Source: a virus
IMG/VR virus record: IMGVR_UViG_3300031576_001126
Coordinates: 62,001-126,000 of that record
Reading direction: 5' to 3' (one strand)
Length of the DNA stretch: 64,000 nucleotides
Part shown: piece by piece, positions 57,226 to 64,000 of the stretch
Layout: every line of letters begins with the position of its first letter
Numbering within the stretch: the first letter of the stretch is position 1
Position numbers and translations under genes: made by a program
Notes under the pieces: model-generated
Seen by the model: the letters and a program-made list of their open reading frames with translations, nothing else
Told to the model about the DNA's origin: nothing
Database searches by the model: none

Positions 57226-58056
57226 ATGGAAAGCATGCAAAAGACATTTTCCTTGAGTAAAGCAATGGAAAATGACGAAAAAAAGTTTTATAGAAAAAAT
57301 TCCGACATTCCTAAAGAATATTGGGCATATCGGTGGGTCAAGGTTTCCGATGGAGATAAATTTTATGATCCAGAATTCTCAACTCAAAACAAGATAATTT
57401 CTGAAAAAACAATTTTCAATAGAACTAAAGCCAGAGATTTCGCTATAGATTATGTTAAAAATTTAGATCAAAATATTTCTTCCGGAAAGTCTATAGTATT
57501 TATGGGTGGAAAAGATTCAGGAAAAACTGTTCTTGCAACATTAATTTTAAGAGAGATTATCAACAAAACACTTGGAGACGTTTTGTTTGTGCCGTTTAGT
57601 CAACTTATCGTTGAATCAAATGTATATCTTCAAGACGATATAAAGAATTTTACAGAGAAATATACATCTCCGTTGGCTTTGTGTATTGACGATATTGATG
57701 TAAGGAACACCTCCGAGAAGCTTAAAGAATACTTAGATCATATTTTAACTTTTAGAAGATTAAATCTTCTGCCAACAATCATTACCTCGGTGGGAGACTT
57801 TAAGGACATTAGAAAGACATGCGGAGATCCCGTATATAGATTATTATCCGATAACAAAATATATAAAATATTTAGCATAGCGTCTTTTGATGAACAAAAT
57901 TATGGTATAGATTATTTTCACACAGGACACAAGGTCGATATAGATTTGTTAATCTCGGAACTTAGAAAGATAAAGATTTCCAAAGGAAAAGAAAACAAAA
58001 TAAGTATGGAAGAGCTTCAATCCGTTCTTTGTAGAGCTATTCATGGACAGAGTTGA
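57226..58056 (+). CDS. DnaC-like helicase loader ATPase
   Basis: 276 residues. The N-terminal 80 residues include IPKEYWAYRWVKV, a segment common in DnaC/DnaI-type loaders just before the ATPase core. IVFMGGKDSGKTVLATLILR is Walker A, LALCIDDIDVRN Walker B, and LLPTIITSVGDFKDIRKTCG the sensor 1 region. It would load the DnaB-type helicase encoded by the next gene, with which it overlaps by 14 bases. A second ATG at 57235 is possible. The usual N-terminal zinc site of DnaI is not visible. Confidence 0.88.
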   Translation: MESMQKTFSLSKAMENDEKKFYRKNSDIPKEYWAYRWVKVSDGDKFYDPEFSTQNKIISEKTIFNRTKARDFAIDYVKNLDQNISSGKSIVFMGGKDSGKTVLATLILREIINKTLGDVLFVPFSQLIVESNVYLQDDIKNFTEKYTSPLALCIDDIDVRNTSEKLKEYLDHILTFRRLNLLPTIITSVGDFKDIRKTCGDPVYRLLSDNKIYKIFSIASFDEQNYGIDYFHTGHKVDIDLLISELRKIKISKGKENKISMEELQSVLCRAIHGQS

Positions 58057-59671
58057 ATTAGAAAATCAAATTATATATTTTATATTGTCTGATCCAAAAC
58101 TTCTTGAATCTTCAATTTTGGAAAAGGGAATAGATGTATCTTCTTTTTCCGACGAGGGCAATAGATTAGTTTCGTCCATGGCGTTTGACTATTTTGAAAG
58201 ATTTGGAAAATGCGTTCCAAAAGAAGAGTTTGATATTTTAATAAACGATAAGCTAAATAAGAAAAAAATAACCCAGGCACAACATCATTCCTCAATAAAA
58301 GCTTTTAAAAGAGCGTTGAATTTGGATGGAGAAATTACTCCTGTGCAATTTGACCGAATTGCTTATGATTTGGTGTCTGTCGTTAAAAACACATCAGCAA
58401 GAGAAATAATTTTAAAACATAGCGGTCTTTTAAATAGTTTCAAAACGCTGGATTATATAGATAAAATAACCGGAGAATTAGACAAATTAAGAATAAACAA
58501 CGGGGAACTGGACGATATAGAGGTTCTTGATGTTTATAAAGATATAGAACTTCAAATTGAGGATTTGAAGAAAAGAAGAAACGATGAAAATGCCAGAGGA
58601 ATTCCAACAGGAATAAGAACTTTAGATGAAAGATTTGTTGGCTTTGAAAAGAGATTTTTGACAATAGTTGCGGCTGTTATTAATACAGGAAAATCTACAT
58701 TCGTATTAAATGTGTCAAGAAATGCCGCTGAATTTTTTGGAAAAAAAGTTTTAATCATGTCCCTCGAAATGCCAACTAAGCAATGGGCAAGAAAATATAA
58801 TGCGTTGGATTGTTGGGTTCCATATAGCTACTTGCAAAGAGGAAACAAAACGCTTTTGCCAGATGATGAGTTTGAAAACTTTTGTAAGCGGCTGGAAGAA
58901 AGACGAGACAAAGGAAGGTCGGGAGAATATAGGATTATTTCTGCCCCGGCTAGTAAATATTCATTTAAAGAACTAATGAATCTTAAAGATAAAAAACTAC
59001 CAACATATAAGCCAGATATTATTTTTATAGACCAACTATCTTTAATTAAACTTCCTGGCAAAAGAGAAAAAAAAGATGAATTGGGAGATTTGACAAAAGA
59101 AATAATAGCCTATGGATATATAAAAGATATCGCAATGGTCGCCGTGGCCCAAGCGAACAGGGCGTCAATTAGAAGAAATGGAGCTAAAAGGGAAATAGAT
59201 ATCAATATAGAAAACTTGGAAGACTCAAATAAAATAGGCGCAGATGCTCATAATGTTTTAGCGCTTATGTCTCCTCCGTCTTCCGGTGGCCATAGAATGT
59301 TGCTTAAAATAGTGAAACAACGAGATGGAGAAACAGGAACTTTTGAAATAGCATCAAGATTGGATTATTGTGCTATAATTGATATCGAAACAGAAGAAAT
59401 TGGAAATTCATCGCTTGAAGATGGAGATCTCGTTTTTGGAGAAGAAGAAATTGATGATACGGGTCTTGATGCGATATCAGGCGAGCCAGTTAAAGCGAAC
59501 CTTCCTGAAAATCTTTCAAAAGCCATAGCGATAGATTCTCGACCAAACAATGAAGATTCAATACTGAACAAAAGCGCAGAAGAGTTAAAGAAACAAAAGA
59601 ATCCATTTGCCGCAGATGACGATTACGATATTATAAGAACAAATGAGATGGAAGATATTTTTAATGAGTAA
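58043..59671 (+). CDS. dnaB: DnaB-like replicative DNA helicase
   Basis: 542 residues. The N-terminal helical domain (ELENQIIYFILSDPKLLESS) is followed by GIPTGIRTLDERFVGFEKRF, the DnaB entry to the RecA-like core. Walker A reads AAVINTGKST, with Ala where the first Gly normally stands. VLIMSLEMPTKQWARKYNAL is motif 1a with the catalytic Glu, DIIFIDQLSLIKLP Walker B, and AMVAVAQANRAS motif 3. KIVKQRDGETGTFEIASRLD carries the arginine-finger region. It unwinds the fork in the 5'-3' direction and works with the loader gene upstream. The acidic C-terminal tail is longer than usual. Confidence 0.95.
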   Translation: MDRVELENQIIYFILSDPKLLESSILEKGIDVSSFSDEGNRLVSSMAFDYFERFGKCVPKEEFDILINDKLNKKKITQAQHHSSIKAFKRALNLDGEITPVQFDRIAYDLVSVVKNTSAREIILKHSGLLNSFKTLDYIDKITGELDKLRINNGELDDIEVLDVYKDIELQIEDLKKRRNDENARGIPTGIRTLDERFVGFEKRFLTIVAAVINTGKSTFVLNVSRNAAEFFGKKVLIMSLEMPTKQWARKYNALDCWVPYSYLQRGNKTLLPDDEFENFCKRLEERRDKGRSGEYRIISAPASKYSFKELMNLKDKKLPTYKPDIIFIDQLSLIKLPGKREKKDELGDLTKEIIAYGYIKDIAMVAVAQANRASIRRNGAKREIDINIENLEDSNKIGADAHNVLALMSPPSSGGHRMLLKIVKQRDGETGTFEIASRLDYCAIIDIETEEIGNSSLEDGDLVFGEEEIDDTGLDAISGEPVKANLPENLSKAIAIDSRPNNEDSILNKSAEELKKQKNPFAADDDYDIIRTNEMEDIFNE

Positions 59672-60827
59672 AGAAGATAATAGTGTCTTTTATCTTAATA
59701 TTTTTGATGAAATAAGATCAACTGTCTCTCTAGTTAAAGAGATGGAGAGCCATGGAATAAAATTTGTGTCAGGGGGGAGAGGGAGGCTCAAATGTTGTTG
59801 TCCTTTTCCAGATCACAAAGACGGAACACCATCATGTTTTGTCTGGACAAACAATGATCCTGAGTCATTTTATTGTTTTGGATGTAAAAAAAGTGGCAGT
59901 GTTATTGATTTTACAATGTATTATGGAGAAAACGGGCAAGATCAACTAACCTTACGTAGCTCTATAGAATATCTTATAAAAAAACATGATATAAAGTCAG
60001 ACAGATTTGATATAGAAAAAATAAAAAATATTCCAGACAAGTATAAAAAAAATGAGCCTCCGTTTTTTTCAAAAACATTACTAATTTCAGAAGACATTAG
60101 AGATTTTATTTCACAATCTATAGATCTCGATAGAGATTTTAAGGAAATTTCCCATTATACAAGAAATATAGATTTGTCTCTGTTTAATAGAGATTATCAG
60201 TCAATTGGGGTATATGAAGAAATAATAAGCAAAGCCCTTAAAAGTGTGAGAAAAAAAGATTTGATATTTGGTCTTAAAAAAGAATGTTTAAATTGTCATC
60301 TTTGTGATTTGAGGTTGGGTTGTAAGAAGCCAATTTTTGGAAATGGAAACTATTCGGCAAAAATTTTAATACTTTGGGATTCTCCTCATGAATTTGAAAA
60401 CAAACAAGATAAATTAATCGACTATGGGATAGGTAAAATTTTACAAGATAAAATTGTCAAAAATAAAATAGATATCTCTCTTTTTTGGTTTGCAACATGC
60501 ATTTGTTGCTCATCAAAAAGAAATCCCAAGACAGAAGAAGTAAATATGTGTATAAAATCTTATTTATCAAAAGTGTTGAATTGTATTGATATAAAAAGTA
60601 TAATAATTATTGGAGAAAAAACAAAAGATTTTTTATTGCCCAATATGATTGAGGAAGAATACAATTCTATGTGTTGGTCAAAAAGGTCCGTGACTTTGTT
60701 TGGGAAAAGTTATTCTGTGGCTTTTTTGCCTGAGACTTCTCGTATTTTTAACAAAAGTCAGGCTCAAAATTTGTTGGAGCCGAAATTTGTTGCGCTTTTG
60801 AACGAAGCCGTGATATCTTTGTCTTGA
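59664..60827 (+). CDS. DnaG-type CHC2 zinc finger fused to family-4 UDG-like Fe-S domain
   Basis: 387 residues from ATG 59664, which overlaps the dnaB stop by eight bases. Residues 46-74 are a CHC2 primase zinc finger: CPFPDH (C46, H51) and FYCFGC (C71, C74), with TPSCFVW between. After a linker with no TOPRIM motif, residues of about 208-380 resemble family-4 uracil-DNA glycosylase: CLNCHLCDLRLGCKKPIFGN, KILILWDSPHEF, then ATCICCSSKRNPKTEEVNMC. That last block is laid out like NVVKCRPPxNRxPxxxEIxxC and keeps Cys for an iron-sulphur cluster. The usual GExPGxxE catalytic loop is WDSPHEFE, so activity is doubtful. Role at the fork, perhaps priming-site recognition or uracil sensing, is inference. 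Confidence 0.82.
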   Translation: MSKEDNSVFYLNIFDEIRSTVSLVKEMESHGIKFVSGGRGRLKCCCPFPDHKDGTPSCFVWTNNDPESFYCFGCKKSGSVIDFTMYYGENGQDQLTLRSSIEYLIKKHDIKSDRFDIEKIKNIPDKYKKNEPPFFSKTLLISEDIRDFISQSIDLDRDFKEISHYTRNIDLSLFNRDYQSIGVYEEIISKALKSVRKKDLIFGLKKECLNCHLCDLRLGCKKPIFGNGNYSAKILILWDSPHEFENKQDKLIDYGIGKILQDKIVKNKIDISLFWFATCICCSSKRNPKTEEVNMCIKSYLSKVLNCIDIKSIIIIGEKTKDFLLPNMIEEEYNSMCWSKRSVTLFGKSYSVAFLPETSRIFNKSQAQNLLEPKFVALLNEAVISLS

Positions 60828-60878
60828 CCTTACGCATATTTTTGTGCGAACATACAGCCATATGAGGAGTCCAAAAAC
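60828..60878 (+). promoter_or_regulatory. Short gap with strong Shine-Dalgarno
   Basis: GAGGAG (60864-60869) stands nine bases before ATG 60879. CGCA (60833-60836) and TGCG (60845-60848) can pair around a T-rich loop. TTGACC (60824-60829) lacks a matching -10 at standard spacing. Confidence 0.35.
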
Positions 60879-62042
60879 ATGAAGAATGAAACAAAAACGA
60901 TTGAGCATAATGATGAAAATTTAGCAGAAAAGGATACAGTAAGAGAAATTTCTCTTGAAAATGTCATAGATGATGTTAGTAAAACCAATAACATTCCTAA
61001 AGACAAATTAAAGAGAAATGTTGAAGAGTGGATTGTTGCCCTTATGAACAAGGGTGTTGTTGTCTCTTTGGAAATTAAAAGATGGAGAGCCAATTCAAAG
61101 GTTTCACCGGATGAGGTTGGTATTGATGATTCGAAACCAGAATATTCCGAGTATAAAGAAAAATACCTGACCCTGGGAAACAAAAAACTTTTACCTAAAA
61201 GGGTATTAAAGGAAATAGCCTCAATAGAAAATCGTGCAAGAAAAAACCTTGAAGACCATTCGATTGAGACTGTATGGGGAAGATTTATTCCACACACATC
61301 GTTCAAGGAATGGAAAGATAACAATGATGGAATTAGGGCCGAATTTTTCAACAAGGCTAATGAGATTGCCACGAATTGGTTGCCTCTTGGCGAGGAAGTT
61401 ATTAATGATTATGAAAATTTTATATCTTCTAATTACGAAGATAAAACAAAACATAAAGAAGAGATAGAAGAAACAAAAAGAGGTCTTGTTGAAGATTTGA
61501 AAAGAGAAATGATTACACCAGAACATTTTGTTTTCACATTTGATTATGAAGTTTTTTTCACCTATATTCCTTTACCATCTGTAATTCAAAAAGATTTACT
61601 AGAACAAGAAAAACTGCGGCTGGAACAAGAACAATTGACTAGCGAAGCTGAAATGAATGAAAGAGTTCGAGAAGAAATTCTTAAAAAGAAATCCGAGCAT
61701 ATTGACGAATTTCTACAAGCTACAGCAGGAGCTATTGGCGAATCCACTAAGAGAATTTTGGATGAGGTTCGCATAGCAATTGGTGAAAACGGAGAGAAAG
61801 AAGTAAGTCCAAGCATTAAGAAAAAATTATTGAAATTGATTAAAACAGTAAGAAGTTTGGATTTTTTTCAAGAAGACAACACAGTTAACGCATTAAACAA
61901 ACTTGAAGTCGATTTAAATTCAACAAAAGAAGAGAAAAAAACATTCAACAGCATAAAGGAAAGTGTTGATGCTTTTGAAAAATCAGCCAAATCTATGTTT
62001 AATGAATGGATTTATGGCAGGATCAATATGATTGAGATATAA
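60879..62042 (+). CDS. DUF3150-like phage protein
   Basis: 387 residues, largely alpha-helical. The segment GVVVSLEIKRWRANSKVSPD, then YLTLGNKKLLPKRVLKEIAS and TVWGRFIPHTSFKEW, follows the order I know for DUF3150 proteins: a Trp-containing start, LGxKKLxxP, then a Gly-x-Phe segment and helices. Residues of about 245-285 are a coiled coil (LLEQEKLRLEQEQLTSEAEM). Such proteins are found beside AAA/CbbQ-type ATPases in phages, with unclear function. A strong GAGGAG precedes the ATG. The assignment rests on pattern memory only. Confidence 0.55.
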   Translation: MKNETKTIEHNDENLAEKDTVREISLENVIDDVSKTNNIPKDKLKRNVEEWIVALMNKGVVVSLEIKRWRANSKVSPDEVGIDDSKPEYSEYKEKYLTLGNKKLLPKRVLKEIASIENRARKNLEDHSIETVWGRFIPHTSFKEWKDNNDGIRAEFFNKANEIATNWLPLGEEVINDYENFISSNYEDKTKHKEEIEETKRGLVEDLKREMITPEHFVFTFDYEVFFTYIPLPSVIQKDLLEQEKLRLEQEQLTSEAEMNERVREEILKKKSEHIDEFLQATAGAIGESTKRILDEVRIAIGENGEKEVSPSIKKKLLKLIKTVRSLDFFQEDNTVNALNKLEVDLNSTKEEKKTFNSIKESVDAFEKSAKSMFNEWIYGRINMIEI

Positions 62043-62056
62043 CCGAGGCTGGACTT

Positions 62057-63220
62057 ATGCGGGCTCGCATTAAAACCGAAGGTGTAGATTCCAGTGTTTC
62101 TATTGATATTATCTCTCCAATATCCCTAGATCCTTCTCGTGGTTTTGTTAAAAGATTAATTGGTCACAACAACGGAGAATATTGCGCCTTTCTTTTAAAG
62201 AATATAGAAAATTTTATGGGGGAATTGAGTCCTTCTAAATCTTCTGAAATCTATCATTCTTCTCCTGTGTTTAGAGGCAGGGTAACAAAATATCATTCTG
62301 AAGAAATGTTGGGATATGTTTTTTATCCCGCCAATGTTCCAATAAAATTACATTTCTTGGGGGATATTTTTCAATACGATATCCATTGGTTGGAATTAAG
62401 CGAAATTAATAATTTTATGAGAGCTAATTTTAATTGTGAGATTCCCTCCTCCTCGAAAAAAAGTCGTACTTTACGATTTGCTTCTTCTCCTTCGGTAACT
62501 ACCGATGTAACCATACAGCCTCAAGAATATGTTGAAACAAAATCAAACTATACAAAATATATATGTTCAATGAAGCATATAAAAGAACAACCCAGACAAT
62601 TTAAAAAACCGGAAGGTTGGGATCTTGTTCCTGAATCGTCTTCAAAAACAAAATATAAACTAGGCGGAGAAGAGAGAATCTTCTGCTTAGGTTGCGCAAT
62701 GCAAAAAAAAACCAACTCAAGATACTTGATGACGGCAATTGATGCTTTTTCCCACAGTATTATAATTTCTGATTTGGATTTGGATTTTGTTCAAGGAATA
62801 AAAAAAGAATTTTACAAACACAAAGACAACTATGATACCATAGATCAGTGGTTATATGATTCAGATTTTATTTTATCTTCTTCAGGCAAAGGTTTTAATA
62901 AGAAAATAAAAATCGAACATAGTCCATCTATTTATTCAAATCTTAGTGGAGAACTTATTATTCCGAATAAAGAGTATATAGCAATTAGAGCCATGGAGGA
63001 AGATGTTTGCAGGAATCAACTTTATAACGGAAATTTTTTTAACAAAAAAATAGATAAAGAGAACATTTCGGAAGGCGATTTATGTGTTTTTGAAATTGAA
63101 AATAGAAAACTAGAATTTCGTTGCATGACAACTAACAAGCCGTACAAAACAATAATTTTAAAAGATAATCAGTTTAAGTCATATCCGGAAAATTCTATTA
63201 TAAATATGCTGGAAATATAG
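62057..63220 (+). CDS. Protein of unknown function
   Basis: 387 residues starting MRARIKTEGVDSSVSIDIIS. No family recognised. The N-terminal 130 residues look mixed alpha/beta (GYVFYPANVPIKLHFLGDIF). A Ser-rich linker (SSSKKSRTLRFASSPSVTTD) follows, then a C-terminal domain with a possible zinc pair, CLGCAMQKK. It is probably in the same operon as the DUF3150-like gene, 14 bases upstream. Gene status is supported by length, codon pattern and tight spacing. Confidence 0.7.
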   Translation: MRARIKTEGVDSSVSIDIISPISLDPSRGFVKRLIGHNNGEYCAFLLKNIENFMGELSPSKSSEIYHSSPVFRGRVTKYHSEEMLGYVFYPANVPIKLHFLGDIFQYDIHWLELSEINNFMRANFNCEIPSSSKKSRTLRFASSPSVTTDVTIQPQEYVETKSNYTKYICSMKHIKEQPRQFKKPEGWDLVPESSSKTKYKLGGEERIFCLGCAMQKKTNSRYLMTAIDAFSHSIIISDLDLDFVQGIKKEFYKHKDNYDTIDQWLYDSDFILSSSGKGFNKKIKIEHSPSIYSNLSGELIIPNKEYIAIRAMEEDVCRNQLYNGNFFNKKIDKENISEGDLCVFEIENRKLEFRCMTTNKPYKTIILKDNQFKSYPENSIINMLEI

Positions 63221-63237
63221 GTTGTGAGGAACTTGTT

Positions 63238-63762
63238 ATGGATGTAAACAAAATAGAAAATATAAATGGTGTGTTAAATTTAGTTTCAGTATCTTCAAAT
63301 TTTAGCGAAGATTATTTGCCTATAAAGTTTGTTAATATTTACGATGGAAAAAATAATTCTATTTCAGAACCAGGAGCTATTATTCAGGCAATTGGTCTTT
63401 CTGAAAAGTCATATTTAAATGTGATTTTGTCGCAATCTTGTTTTTGTGATATTTTTGCTATAATAAACGAAACTTCGACTAACAAAGCCCCGGTTAGTTG
63501 TCACAGATCTTTTATGAACATTGCAAATTTTGCAGGAATAGAATACATTATGGGATGTGGGGAGAAATATGATGTTAACAATTTGTTTTTATGGTCCTCT
63601 TTGATTATAAGACATGGTAATAATTTTTTTTCGACAGAAATACCTTTCGGCGATCTTCTTTGTTTGGGAATGATGAACAGTTTGACCGTTTGTGTTAGAA
63701 AGGATATATTCAATAAACACGGCAAGGAATTTGAAGAAATGGAAATCTCCGTGAAAAAATGA
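63238..63762 (+). CDS. Protein of unknown function
   Basis: 174 residues (MDVNKIENINGVLNLVSVSS...). The middle contains several Cys (SQSCFCDIFAI, APVSCHRSFMN, IMGCGEKYD) and hydrophobic strands. No family recognised. The stop overlaps the start of the ClpP-like gene as ATGA, implying coupling to it. Confidence 0.65.
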   Translation: MDVNKIENINGVLNLVSVSSNFSEDYLPIKFVNIYDGKNNSISEPGAIIQAIGLSEKSYLNVILSQSCFCDIFAIINETSTNKAPVSCHRSFMNIANFAGIEYIMGCGEKYDVNNLFLWSSLIIRHGNNFFSTEIPFGDLLCLGMMNSLTVCVRKDIFNKHGKEFEEMEISVKK

Positions 63763-64000
63763 AAAGATTTAAAAACACACAAAAAAAAATTCAAAAAAAT
63801 GATCAAGGGAATGATCAAGGAAATGAAAAAGAAATCGAAATAGACGAGTCTACTTTTTTTGATTTTATAAACACATTTTCTTCGGCAGAGACTAGGGCAG
63901 TTTACTTGGTTGGTGATATTGATGAAATAAACATATTCTCATTGATAAGGCAAATTCATGCTCTTGAGAAAAAAACACCAAAATTAGATATCACAATCTA
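63759..64000 (+). CDS. ClpP-like serine protease, N-terminal part (cut by window end)
   Basis: 80 codons are visible. After a polar leader with a short tandem repeat (NDQGNDQGNEKE), TRAVYLVGDIDEINIFSLIR, then QIHALEKKTPKLDITI matches the ClpP N-terminal pattern RxIYLxGxIDxxxxxxxxxxLxxL, followed by xxPxxDIxLYINSPGG. The catalytic Ser, His and Asp would lie beyond the window. The ATG overlaps the preceding TGA (ATGA). Phage ClpP-like proteases serve in head maturation or host protein turnover; here the neighbours do not decide. Confidence 0.75.
   Translation, partial: MKRFKNTQKKIQKNDQGNDQGNEKEIEIDESTFFDFINTFSSAETRAVYLVGDIDEINIFSLIRQIHALEKKTPKLDITI

Noticed and set aside
60824-60856. Sigma-70 promoter TTGACC with CATACA
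   Set aside because: The spacing of about 21 bases is too long and the -10 is poor.
60830-61372. 180-codon open frame on the minus strand
   Set aside because: It is antisense to the DUF3150-like gene, with low-complexity Ser/Leu/Phe composition typical of an antisense shadow.
1-64000. Recoded stop codon as in Lak-type phages
   Set aside because: TAG, TGA and TAA all end clearly delimited genes (for example TAG at 34398, TGA at 53586), and conserved domains show no in-frame stops.
1-64000. tRNA genes or CRISPR arrays
   Set aside because: Gaps between genes are mostly under 20 bases and none shows a cloverleaf or regularly spaced repeats.

Overview
This window reads as one stretch of a large, AT-rich double-stranded DNA bacteriophage genome, probably a tailed jumbo-type phage or a metagenomic contig of one. 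Every gene I can support lies on the + strand. Genes are packed with 0-20 base gaps or ATGA-type overlaps. TAA, TAG and TGA all act as stops, so the standard bacterial code applies. The host cannot be named from the sequence. I see no tRNA, rRNA, CRISPR array, integrase or insertion sequence.

Region 1 (1-34400) is a block of virion surface or tail genes: the end of one Ig-like protein, then proteins of 2195, 6287 and 2440 residues. The 6287-residue protein is built mostly from Asp-box (BNR) beta-propeller blades. The 2440-residue protein combines Asp-box blades, a von Willebrand A domain with an intact MIDAS motif, a DUF3604/PHP-like domain that has lost its metal-binding histidines, and a possible C-terminal glycosidase-type propeller. 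A Tyr-Gly-rich module with a central FFDVFG motif recurs inside these proteins. A GIY-YIG/AP2 homing endonuclease gene sits between the first two giants.

Region 2 (34448-48242) is a glycan island: GT2, GT4 and CgeB-like glycosyltransferases (one with three fused catalytic domains), three methyltransferases, a UDP-GlcNAc 4,6-dehydratase-like enzyme, an RmlD-like reductase, and the remains of a GDP-mannose 4,6-dehydratase gene that has lost its middle. Its place directly after the giant adhesins suggests it glycosylates the virion or remodels host surface glycans.

Region 3 (48396-64000) is replication and nucleotide metabolism: thymidylate kinase, a calcineurin-type phosphoesterase, two small Cys-rich proteins, a UvsW-like SF2 helicase, DnaJ, a putative replication initiator, a Ycf46-like AAA ATPase, a DnaC-like loader, a DnaB-like helicase, a primase zinc finger fused to a family-4 UDG-like domain, a DUF3150-like protein, two unknowns, and the start of a ClpP-like protease cut by the window end. 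The putative initiator gene carries a dense cluster of direct and inverted repeats (54076-54364). One 33-base repeat is read in two different frames, so it is conserved as DNA. This is a good candidate for an origin inside the initiator gene, as in lambda O, with a phage-encoded DnaJ translationally coupled upstream.

The strongest candidates for something new are the mobile-looking YG/FFDVFG module, the DnaJ-initiator-internal repeat locus, the zinc finger-UDG fusion where a primase is expected, the inactive PHP-like domain beside a vWA domain, and the collapsed gmd gene with a slippery heptamer.
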